NCBI GenBank assembly: GCA_024234815.1
Contig: JACKNO010000003.1
Span: 496,001 to 560,000, forward strand
Length of the DNA: 64,000 nt
Direction of reading: 5' to 3'
Source of the DNA: Pseudomonadales bacterium
Lineage (GTDB): Bacteria > Pseudomonadota > Gammaproteobacteria > Pseudomonadales > Halieaceae
Under the pieces are notes generated by a model. That model worked only from the letters and a program-made list of their open reading frames with translations. It was not told the DNA's origin and searched no databases. The translations under genes and the position numbers were made by a program. How positions within the stretch are numbered: position 1 is the first letter of the stretch; each line of letters begins with the position of its first letter. Of this stretch, positions 6,542 through 14,407 are shown piece by piece.

Positions 6542-8608
6542 ATGCCAAGACACCCCCTCTATCTCGCTATCGCCGCCTCATTGACCAGCCTGCCGACCCT
6601 GGCGGATCACATGGAAGAACTGGTCGTAACCGCCACCCACAGCACCCGCACCATCGACGTCACCAACGCGCTGGTCATCTCCCCGGATGTTGCCGAGCTG
6701 CTCAAGGAAGCGCCCGGCGCCAACGTCAACAGCAACGGCCCCCTGACCGGCATCCCCCAGTATCGCGGGATGTACGGCTCCCGCATCGCCACGGCTATCG
6801 ACGGCAACCAGTTGGCCCCTTCCGGGCCCAACTGGATGGATCCGCCCATTTCCTATGTGGTCGGCAGTCAGCTGGAGTCGCTGGAGGTTTACCGCGGCAT
6901 CGTCCCGGTAAGTGTCGCCCAGGAGTCCATAGGCGGCGCCATCGACGCCCGCATCGACAAGGGCGCGTTCAGCGACAGCAGCGACTTCGGCGCCACCGGC
7001 AGGGCCATGAGCAGCGCCCAGTCTGTCAATGGCGGCTACAGCGTGAACAGCAATCTCTACGCCAGCAACGACCAGCACCGTCTCAAGTTGGCCGCACTTA
7101 CCGAAAGCGGGAATAACGCCGATTTTCCGGACGGCAAGATTCTCCCGACCAAATACGAACGCGACCGCTACGACGTCGGCTACGGTTTTCGCAGCGGCAG
7201 CCACACCTTCCAACTCGACTATGGCTACAACGACACCGGGGACACCGGCACCCCGGCGCTGCCCATGGATATCCGTTACATACACGGCGACCTCTACAAC
7301 TTCGGCTACCAGGTCGAGGCGGGGCCCGACACCACGATTGAGCTGGCACTCTATGGCAGCGAGTTGCGCCACAGCATGGACAACTACAAATTGCGGCAAC
7401 CCCCGGCCTCCGCGGCCGACTGGCGCCGCAACACTGCAAAAAGTGACAACCTTGGCTTCAGGCTGGAGGGAACCCTGCGGGACGACGGCGGCATGTGGAC
7501 CCTCGGCACCGACGGTTTCGACTCTACCCATGACTCCGACATCGACAATCCCAACAACGCGATGTTCTTCGTGCGCAACTTCAATTCCGCCGAGCGCGAG
7601 GTGCTGGGCGCGTTTGTCGAACGCCAGCAGAGCCTGGGCGCAAACTGGACGGCGGAGTTCGGGGCGCGCTATAACCGGGTCGACATGGACGCGGGCAAGG
7701 TGGACGGCACTCCCGCCATGATGATGCCTCCCGCGCAGATGCTGCGGGATGAGTTCAATAACGCCCAGCGCAGCCAGACCGACAACAATGTGGATCTGGT
7801 GGCCAAGGCCTGGTTCGCCGCCAGTGACAGCAGCAGCTGGTACCTCGGGGTCGCGCGCAAGAACCGATCACCCAGTTACCAGGAACGCTACCTGTGGTTG
7901 CCGCTGGAGGCCACCGCCGGGCTCGCCGACGGCAACACCTACACCGGCACCATAGCGCTGGACCCCGAAACCTCCAACCAGGTTGAATTCGGCCTCGATT
8001 TCAGCGGTGAGCGCCTGACCCTTTCCCCCCGCATCTTTTATAACAAGGTGGATGACTACATCCAGGGCACCCCCAGCGAATCGGCGGCAGCGGTGATGTT
8101 CGTCAACATGATGAGCGGCGGCAAGGCGCCGCCTCCCCTGCAGTTCAACAATGTGGATGCGAAGCTCTACGGTTTCGATATGGACTGGTCCCTGCAGCTG
8201 GATGATCACTGGGCCCTGTCCGGCCTGCTCAACTACGTGCGCGGCGAGCGCGACGACATCAATGACAATCTCTACCGCATCGCACCCCCCAACGCCAGCT
8301 TCCGCCTGGGCTATGCAGAGGCGACCTGGAGCGCCAGCGTGGAGGGCGTGGTCTACGACCAGCAGAACAATGTCAGCGCAACCAACTCGGAGCAGAAGAC
8401 CTCCGGTTACGGGCTGGTAAACCTCAAGGCCACCTGGCAGGCCACGCAGGGACTACAGCTTGCAGCGGGGGTGGATAACCTGTTCGACCGGGAATACCGC
8501 GACCACCTCAATGGCTACAACCGTGCGGCCAATCCCGACATTGCCCTGCGGGAACGCCTCCCGGGCTACGGCATCAACGCCTTCGCCCGCGTCATGTACA
8601 CCTTCTGA
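6542..8608 (+). CDS. TonB-dependent receptor, copper-receptor-like (OprC/NosA group)
   Basis: 688-residue outer-membrane receptor. The signal peptide ends near residue 21 (PTLA-DH), followed by the TonB-box-like EELVVTAT. The plug contains PQYRGMYGSRIATAIDG and a PNWMDPP motif near residue 100, then a barrel ending VMYTF. The MDPP motif, a short plug without the usual GPQ-type signature, and Met-rich TPAMMMPPAQM recall the OprC/NosA copper-receptor group. That is a judgement from memory of the family; another metal or a peptide ligand is possible. A promoter with an embedded palindrome (6479-6506) suggests tight regulation, as expected for metal uptake. A GC-rich hairpin follows the gene at 8618-8657. 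Confidence 0.9.
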   Translation: MPRHPLYLAIAASLTSLPTLADHMEELVVTATHSTRTIDVTNALVISPDVAELLKEAPGANVNSNGPLTGIPQYRGMYGSRIATAIDGNQLAPSGPNWMDPPISYVVGSQLESLEVYRGIVPVSVAQESIGGAIDARIDKGAFSDSSDFGATGRAMSSAQSVNGGYSVNSNLYASNDQHRLKLAALTESGNNADFPDGKILPTKYERDRYDVGYGFRSGSHTFQLDYGYNDTGDTGTPALPMDIRYIHGDLYNFGYQVEAGPDTTIELALYGSELRHSMDNYKLRQPPASAADWRRNTAKSDNLGFRLEGTLRDDGGMWTLGTDGFDSTHDSDIDNPNNAMFFVRNFNSAEREVLGAFVERQQSLGANWTAEFGARYNRVDMDAGKVDGTPAMMMPPAQMLRDEFNNAQRSQTDNNVDLVAKAWFAASDSSSWYLGVARKNRSPSYQERYLWLPLEATAGLADGNTYTGTIALDPETSNQVEFGLDFSGERLTLSPRIFYNKVDDYIQGTPSESAAAVMFVNMMSGGKAPPPLQFNNVDAKLYGFDMDWSLQLDDHWALSGLLNYVRGERDDINDNLYRIAPPNASFRLGYAEATWSASVEGVVYDQQNNVSATNSEQKTSGYGLVNLKATWQATQGLQLAAGVDNLFDREYRDHLNGYNRAANPDIALRERLPGYGINAFARVMYTF

Positions 8609-8617
8609 TCGCGGACC

Positions 8618-8657
8618 GCGCCCGGGGTCCTGGCCACAAGCCCCTGTCCCCGGGCGC
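8618..8657. repeat. Strong GC-rich hairpin after TonB receptor gene
   Basis: Perfect 10-bp inverted repeat GCGCCCGGGG/CCCCGGGCGC with a 20-base loop, starting 10 bases after the receptor stop. It lacks a T-run, so it is not a canonical rho-independent terminator; it may cap the 3' end of the mRNA or mark a rho-dependent end. Confidence 0.55.
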
Positions 8658-8697
8658 CGCTTATCGTTAATATCGGCCCAGTGGCACGCAAGCTGAC

Positions 8698-8703
8698 TAT
8701 AAT
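8698..8703 (+). promoter_or_regulatory. Possible -10 element of the WS/DGAT operon
   Basis: A perfect TATAAT, 32 bases before the start codon of the first WS/DGAT gene. No good -35 is seen at 16-18 bases. A TG pair lies two bases upstream, one base off from an extended -10. An activator-dependent promoter is possible. Confidence 0.35.
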
Positions 8704-8735
8704 TATCCCAACAGCGTGACCCAGGGGGCCTGACG

Positions 8736-10160
8736 ATGATAAGAATGGGCGGCACCGACGCCATGATGCTGTCCAGCGAGACGCCAAGTGCCTACATGCA
8801 CACCTTCAAGGTGGCTATCCTGGACCCGTCCACGGACCCCGAGGGATGGTCGTTCCAGAAATACCATGACGACTTCGCCAGCCGTATCCACCTGGTGCCC
8901 CTGTTTCGCTGGAAATTCGCCCCCTCACCGCTGGGCATAAACCACCCGATGTGGGTGGACGACCCCAATTTCAACCTCGAATACCACGTGCGCCGGGTAG
9001 CCTGCCCCGCGCCCGGCGATCACAAAGCCCTCTGCGAGTTCATGTCGTCGGTATACGCCTACCAACTCGACCGCAGCCGCCCGTTGTGGATGTCCTGGGT
9101 GGTCGAGGGCCTGCAGGGCGGCAAGGTGGCGATCGTGGCACTGGTGCACCACGCCTATGTGGACGGCGTGGGCGCGGCGTTCAACCTGCAACAGCTGTAC
9201 CGATCAGAACCGGGCTGGAAGCCGCCACCGACCCCGCCCTGGCAACCGCGACCCTGGCCCTCCTGGGGCAAGCGATTGTGGTGGGGAGCGCGCGACCTGC
9301 CCAGGGTACTGGGCAGAAACCTGCCGCGCGTCATCGGCGGCATCCGCAAGAAAAAGGCACTGGACAAGCGCCTCGCCGAGCAGGGCAGACCGCCCCACCC
9401 CTACATGTCCATGATGCGGCGCACGCCGCTGAACGTCTCGCTTTCGTACGGCCGCACGTTCGTGTGCGACAGCCTGCCGCTGGATCAATTCAAGCTCGCG
9501 AGCAAAGGCTTCGGCGTCACCATCAACGACGTATTCCTGTGCTGTGCCGCCGGCGTACTGCGCCGCCTGCTGCGGGACAAGGACTACAACCCGGACCAGC
9601 ATCCCCTGATCGCCGGAACGCCTTTCGCGGGGCCGAGACCGGAGGGCTGGCAGGGTCTGGGCAATTTCGCGACGGCCGACTACTGCTGGCTGCACTCCGA
9701 AATCGAGGACCCTGTCGAGCGCCTGCGAGCCAGCCACCAGGCCGCGGTAGAGATGAAGGAACACATGAAAGCCACGGTGGAAGCGGGCGCCGACCTGAGT
9801 GCCCTGTTCCAGGTGTGCCCGCCATGGATCATGAGTATTGTGAGCTGGTATATCAAACGGCAGGAGGGCGGCCTTGGCATGTTCGGCAACCTGGTCCTGT
9901 CCAATGTGCCGGGACCGCGGGAGCCGATTTTTTTCAATAACTACAAGCTCGACAGCTGGTTTTCCACCGGGCAGGTATTTGACGGTTCCTGCATCAACAT
10001 CACCATGTGGAGCTACTGCGGCCACGCCAATCTCTGCATACTGGCCGACTCCAAGGTGATCGCCGACGGCTGGGTTCCACTTGCCTATTTCAAGGAAGAG
10101 CTGGACAGACTGGTTGCACTCATTCCGGCCACCAACACCGACAAGGAAACGACTTCATGA
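8736..10160 (+). CDS. WS/DGAT acyltransferase (wax ester synthase / diacylglycerol acyltransferase) 1
   Basis: 474-residue O-acyltransferase that joins acyl-CoA to a fatty alcohol or diacylglycerol, giving wax esters or triacylglycerol. The active-site motif HHxxxDG is present as HHAYVDG at residues 138-144. The family N-terminus (MGGTDAMMLSSETPSAYMH) and the C-terminal NVPGPREPIFF motif are intact, and the length is normal for the family. Its stop overlaps the start of a second WS/DGAT by four bases (ATGA), so the two are translationally coupled, and an acyl-CoA synthetase follows. The operon therefore can activate a fatty acid and deposit it as storage lipid. Whether the product is wax ester, triacylglycerol or both cannot be judged from sequence. 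Confidence 0.93.
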   Translation: MIRMGGTDAMMLSSETPSAYMHTFKVAILDPSTDPEGWSFQKYHDDFASRIHLVPLFRWKFAPSPLGINHPMWVDDPNFNLEYHVRRVACPAPGDHKALCEFMSSVYAYQLDRSRPLWMSWVVEGLQGGKVAIVALVHHAYVDGVGAAFNLQQLYRSEPGWKPPPTPPWQPRPWPSWGKRLWWGARDLPRVLGRNLPRVIGGIRKKKALDKRLAEQGRPPHPYMSMMRRTPLNVSLSYGRTFVCDSLPLDQFKLASKGFGVTINDVFLCCAAGVLRRLLRDKDYNPDQHPLIAGTPFAGPRPEGWQGLGNFATADYCWLHSEIEDPVERLRASHQAAVEMKEHMKATVEAGADLSALFQVCPPWIMSIVSWYIKRQEGGLGMFGNLVLSNVPGPREPIFFNNYKLDSWFSTGQVFDGSCINITMWSYCGHANLCILADSKVIADGWVPLAYFKEELDRLVALIPATNTDKETTS

Positions 10161-11659
10161 GCAAACTGTCTCCCGTAGACCTGAGCTTCCTGGTACTCGA
10201 AGCACCCACCCGCCAAATGCACATGACCGCATACCAGGTGTTTCGCCTGCCCAGGGGTGAAAGACAGACTTACATCCCGCGCCTGCTGGCGGCCTACCGC
10301 AGCGGCCCGGTCGCCAGGCCATTCAACCAGAAGCTCAAGTGGCTGGAGGGCGGTGGTGTAGCCTCGTGGGAAACCGTGGAGCCGGATTTGCGCTACCACG
10401 TCAGGCATATTGCGGTACCCGCACCAGGCAGCATGCAAGCCCTGTCGGACATTGTCTCCTTCCTCAACAGCCCCCTGCTGGACCGAACACTGCCCCTGTG
10501 GGAGTGCTACATCATCGAGGGCCTGGAGGACGACCAGTTCGCGATCATGGTGAAGGTTCATCACGCCATGATTGACGGCATGGGCGCGCTGAAACTGTTC
10601 GACCAGTGTATAAGCCTCTCCCCGACCGACAAGCGCATGACCAGCATCTGGACGCCAATGGACAAACCTGCCCGGTCTCGCCCTCGCACCGGTCGGACGC
10701 AGGCGCAGAGCCTGATGGCCCGGCTCGGCAAACTGCCGACAGACCTGCTCCAGATTGGCGCCGGGGTGGCGGAACTGGGGGCGCAGAACCTGCGGCTGAA
10801 ATCGTCGACGGCCGCGCTGCCCTTCGCCGCCACCAAAACCCTGTACAACAACGCCGCCGTGTCATCGGAACGCCGCTACGGCAGTTGCGAGATTCCACTG
10901 GCGCGGGTAAAGGCCCTGTCCGCCGCCACCGGCACCACGGCCAACGATGTCCTCATGACCATTATCGATCACGCCCTGCACGGTTATCTCGAGGCCCACA
11001 AGGCAGCGACGAAAGACCCGCTGGTGGCATTGATGGCAATGTCGATCCGGCAGGAAGGCCAGGAGGCATCCGGCAACCAGGCAAGCGCCGAACTGGTTCC
11101 CATGGGGAAACCCGCCGCCAGCGTGCAGGAGCGCCTGGAACAGGTCCATGCCTCGACCACCAGGATCAAGAACCGCAGCGCCAAATTGCCGGTGGCGGTG
11201 CGTCAGTTGTACGCCATGATACTGTTCGGTAGCACCACCCTCCCGGATGTCGCCACCGCGTTCAAATCAATACCCAGTATCAACCTGGTGATATCCAATA
11301 TGCGTGGCCCGCAGGGCCAGCGCTACCTGGCGGGCGCGCCCCTGGTCGCCTTCCAGGGCTGCCCCATCGTACCGCCCGGCGCCGGCCTCAACGTGAGCTT
11401 TGTAACAGTGAATGAGACGATATGCCTGGGCGTGGGAGCGACCCCTGAAGCGGTAGCGGACCCTCACCAACTGACCCAGTTAATTCTGGCAGCGCTGGCG
11501 GATCTGGAAAAAGCTGCCCTGCCAAAAAAGGCCGTTACGCGCAAGTCGAAAACCAGAAAAGCTGCTGCTGGCAAAGCCAGTAGCGCGAAGGTGACTACCC
11601 GCAGAAAGGCGCCGGCCAAAGTGGCAGCCAGAACCCGGCCCAAGACCCCCAAGCGATAA
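10157..11659 (+). CDS. WS/DGAT acyltransferase 2 with Lys/Arg-rich C-terminal tail
   Basis: 500-residue WS/DGAT paralogue. The start is the ATG at 10157 (MSKLSPVDLSFLVLE), overlapping the upstream stop by four bases; the open frame extends further left but only as a shadow of the first gene. The catalytic motif HHAMIDG is at residues 135-141, and ISNMRGPQGQRYL is the C-terminal family motif. After the enzyme domain come about 45 residues almost entirely of Lys, Arg, Ala, Thr and Ser (KKAVTRKSKTRKAAAGK and on), like histone-H1 or AlgP-type tails. That tail is not needed for the fold; it could bind DNA, RNA or the acidic surface of membranes and lipid droplets. It is more like the third copy at 49739 than the first in the window. 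Confidence 0.92.
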   Translation: MSKLSPVDLSFLVLEAPTRQMHMTAYQVFRLPRGERQTYIPRLLAAYRSGPVARPFNQKLKWLEGGGVASWETVEPDLRYHVRHIAVPAPGSMQALSDIVSFLNSPLLDRTLPLWECYIIEGLEDDQFAIMVKVHHAMIDGMGALKLFDQCISLSPTDKRMTSIWTPMDKPARSRPRTGRTQAQSLMARLGKLPTDLLQIGAGVAELGAQNLRLKSSTAALPFAATKTLYNNAAVSSERRYGSCEIPLARVKALSAATGTTANDVLMTIIDHALHGYLEAHKAATKDPLVALMAMSIRQEGQEASGNQASAELVPMGKPAASVQERLEQVHASTTRIKNRSAKLPVAVRQLYAMILFGSTTLPDVATAFKSIPSINLVISNMRGPQGQRYLAGAPLVAFQGCPIVPPGAGLNVSFVTVNETICLGVGATPEAVADPHQLTQLILAALADLEKAALPKKAVTRKSKTRKAAAGKASSAKVTTRRKAPAKVAARTRPKTPKR

Positions 11660-11698
11660 CATCCGCACATAACGCTAAAATAACCCTGAGGACATCCT

Positions 11699-13219
11699 AT
11701 GAATATCAATCTCGGCCTGCACATTACCCAGCGCGCCGGCCTGTCGCCGGACCTGGAAGCCTATGTGGAGCCCTCCACTGACACCCGTCTCAGCTACGCC
11801 GGGATGAATGCACTGGTGAATCGCTGCTCATCGGTCATGATCACAGAGGGACTGCAGCCCGGCGACCGCATGGCCCTGCTGATGCAGAACTGCGTGGAGT
11901 TTGTGGCGTTGTTTTACGCGGCTGCGAAACTGGGCGTCGTGGTGGTCCCACTCAATACCCGGCTGACACCCAGTGAGCTGTCGTTCATCCTCTCGGACAG
12001 CGGCGCCAAATCGCTGTTCTACGGCGCGGAATGCGCGGAACTGGTCGCCGGCATCAAGGCCAACAAGGATCATCCGCTGGGCATCGAATCCTGGGTGCAG
12101 GCCCGCGCGGAGGCGGGAGACGATCACAGGCTCGAAACCCTGCTGGAAAACGCATCGGATGCGGAACCCGACATCGCGCACGGCGGCAATGACAACCTGT
12201 TCATCATGTATACCTCCGGCACCACCGGCCTGCCCAAGGGCGTGGTACACACCCATGAAACCATCAGCTGGGCCGCCCTGAGTTGGGTCACCACCATGGA
12301 TGTCAGGTACCAGGATCGCATGTTGCTGCCGCTGCCGATGTTCCACGTTGCGGCCCTGACCGCGCTCATCGCCGGCACGGTACGCGGCGGCACGGTGATA
12401 TCGATGCCCAGTTTTGACCCCATGGCCGTGTGGTCGTTGATCCGGGACGAACGTGTCACCACCGGTGGCTCGGTACCCGCCATCCTCAACTTCATGCGCC
12501 AGGTACCCGACTTTGCCACCTTCGAATCCGAGCACTTCCGCTGCTTCATTACCGGCGCCGCGCCAATGCCCAAAGCGCTCATCGAAATTTACAACGAAAA
12601 GAGCATGCAGGTAGTGCAGGGCTACGCCCTGACCGAGACGGGCGGCGGCGGTTCCTTCCTGTTGAACGAATACGCCCTGAGCAAAATCGGCTCGGCCGGG
12701 GCGCCGGCCATGTTTTGCGAAATGAGGGTGCGGGACAACGAGGGCAATATCAGCCTGCGGGGCACCGGGGAAGTGGTCATCAAGGCGCCATTTGTCATGA
12801 AGGAGTACTGGAACCGCCCGGAGGCCACGGCTGACACCTTTGACAAGGGCTGGTTTCGTACCGGCGACATCGCCGAGATCGATGACGATGGATTTATTTT
12901 CATCAAGGACAGAATCAAGGACATGATCATCTCCGGCGGGGAGAACATCTATCCCGCCGAGGTTGAAAACGTGATCATCGCCCACGGGGCGGTCTCCGAG
13001 GTGGCGGTTATCGGTCTGCCCGATGAGAAATGGGGTGAAATAGCCTGTGCGGTCGTGGTGGGCAATGAGGCCGAGACCAGCGAGGAGGACATCATCGCCT
13101 TCTGCGCCGAGAAACTGTCGCGCTACAAATTGCCGAAGAAGGTTCTGTTCATCGACGCCATACCCCGCAACCCCGCAGGCAAGGTGCTGAAGCGGGTGCT
13201 ACGGGAGAATCTTGCGTAA
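11699..13219 (+). CDS. Long-chain-type acyl-CoA synthetase (FadD-like)
   Basis: 506-residue AMP-forming ligase that activates a carboxylate to its CoA thioester. It shows YTSGTTGLPKGVVHTH (ATP/phosphate loop), GYALTETGG, WFRTGD, and the hinge/lid motif DRIKDMIISGGENIYPAEVE, ending with the catalytic Lys region NPAGKVLKR. A GAGGA site precedes the ATG. It follows the two WS/DGAT genes by 39 bases and probably supplies them with acyl-CoA. It overlaps the 3' end of the convergent metal-exporter gene by 21 bases. The compact length and motif set resemble bacterial medium/long-chain or feruloyl-CoA-like synthetases; the substrate is not proven. Confidence 0.92.
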   Translation: MNINLGLHITQRAGLSPDLEAYVEPSTDTRLSYAGMNALVNRCSSVMITEGLQPGDRMALLMQNCVEFVALFYAAAKLGVVVVPLNTRLTPSELSFILSDSGAKSLFYGAECAELVAGIKANKDHPLGIESWVQARAEAGDDHRLETLLENASDAEPDIAHGGNDNLFIMYTSGTTGLPKGVVHTHETISWAALSWVTTMDVRYQDRMLLPLPMFHVAALTALIAGTVRGGTVISMPSFDPMAVWSLIRDERVTTGGSVPAILNFMRQVPDFATFESEHFRCFITGAAPMPKALIEIYNEKSMQVVQGYALTETGGGGSFLLNEYALSKIGSAGAPAMFCEMRVRDNEGNISLRGTGEVVIKAPFVMKEYWNRPEATADTFDKGWFRTGDIAEIDDDGFIFIKDRIKDMIISGGENIYPAEVENVIIAHGAVSEVAVIGLPDEKWGEIACAVVVGNEAETSEEDIIAFCAEKLSRYKLPKKVLFIDAIPRNPAGKVLKRVLRENLA

Positions 13220-14182
13220 CAGGCCCTGATCCGACTCCGGCGTCTCCGCGGCGGGAAACTCCGGGGTCGGCTCGTCCGGCACCACGGAAACCGGATCGAT
13301 ATGGATAATGATTTCCGCCGCGGGATACACCTCCAGCAAGCGGGCTTCCACCTCGTCCGAAATCTCGTGTGCCTGCAGCAGGCCCAGTTCGTCATCCAGC
13401 TCGAGATGGAGCTGGATGAAGGTATCAATACCTGATCGGCGAGAGCGTAGATCGTGAATGCCGCGCACTTTCCTGTGGCGACAGGCGATGGCTTTGATCT
13501 GCTCCCGCTCCTCGTCCGGCAACTCGCGGTCCATGAGGTGATCCAGGGCCTGGCGAACAATCTCCCAGGCGCTGTAAACGATGTAAAGCGCGATGGCCAC
13601 CGCAAACAGGGGATCAAAACCCACCCAACCGACACTGGAAAGCACCAGGGCGGCAATCACGCTGCCGTTGACCAGAAGATCGGTGCGGTAGTGCAGCGAG
13701 TCCGCACCGATAGCCAGGGAGTCGGTCGCGCGGATCACCCGGCGCTGGAAACCCAGCAGGCCGAGAGTGAGCACGATGGAAAATACCATGACCGCCACAC
13801 CCAGGCCGTATGACTCAATGGGGACAGGGTTGACGAAGCGGCGCCCCGCCTCCAGCAGCAGGAATACGGCAGAGCCCCCGATGAAAGCCGCCTGCCCCAG
13901 GCCCGCCAGCGCCTCGGCCTTGCCGTGACCGAAGCGATGCTCACGGTCCGCCGGGGTCAGGGCGTGGCGCACCGCCAACAGGTTGAGCAGCGATGCCAGC
14001 GCATCGAGCGTCGAGTCTATCAGGGTCGCCAGCATGCTGACGGAATCGGAGAGAGCCCAGGCTATGAGCTTGGCGATGATCAGCACCAGCGCCACCCCGA
14101 TAGAGGCATAGGTGGCCAGCCGCATCAGGCGGGCATTCTCCTGGGGCAGCGTGGGCGATTGGATAGCTGTGTTTTCTGTCAT
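13199..14182 (-). CDS. fieF: Cation diffusion facilitator, FieF-like divalent metal exporter
   Basis: 327-residue inner-membrane antiporter that expels Zn2+, Fe2+, Cd2+ or similar in exchange for protons. Six predicted membrane helices are followed by a cytoplasmic metal-binding domain with the dimer region CRHRKVRGIHDLRSRRSG and a His/Asp-rich end. The transport-site residues appear in SMLATLIDSTLD (helix 2) and HYRTDLLVN (helix 5), matching FieF rather than the His-loop ZitB type. The length is slightly above the usual 300, owing to an acidic, Pro-rich tail. Its 3' end overlaps the convergent acyl-CoA synthetase by 21 bases; the ATG at 14182 has only a weak ribosome site. The family is secure; the preferred metal is not. 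Confidence 0.9.
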   Translation of the reverse strand: MTENTAIQSPTLPQENARLMRLATYASIGVALVLIIAKLIAWALSDSVSMLATLIDSTLDALASLLNLLAVRHALTPADREHRFGHGKAEALAGLGQAAFIGGSAVFLLLEAGRRFVNPVPIESYGLGVAVMVFSIVLTLGLLGFQRRVIRATDSLAIGADSLHYRTDLLVNGSVIAALVLSSVGWVGFDPLFAVAIALYIVYSAWEIVRQALDHLMDRELPDEEREQIKAIACRHRKVRGIHDLRSRRSGIDTFIQLHLELDDELGLLQAHEISDEVEARLLEVYPAAEIIIHIDPVSVVPDEPTPEFPAAETPESDQGLLRKILP

Positions 14183-14407
14183 AGCTGGATCAAGGGTGCC
14201 CGCGGAACCGGCATTCTAACAAACTATTGCCCGGCGCGGTGCCGGACGGCCGCCAGATCACCCTTGTGGGGCTCCCCCGAATAGGGGAAAATGTCCCCGT
14301 TCCTGCCCCTCCCTGGAAAAAACTCCTAGAAGCCGGAAAAGCAGGTTTTCACCCACAAACTCAACGTCGAAGCCGCCCCAACACCATGGGCCAGCCAGGA
14401 GTGTCTG

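Noticed and set aside
8682..8698. Sigma-54-like TGGCACG element upstream of the first WS/DGAT
   Set aside because: The -24 half is good but the -12 half lacks the required GC at the right distance.
11828..12985. 385-codon leftward ORF opposite the acyl-CoA synthetase
   Set aside because: Antisense to conserved adenylate-forming motifs; shadow frame.
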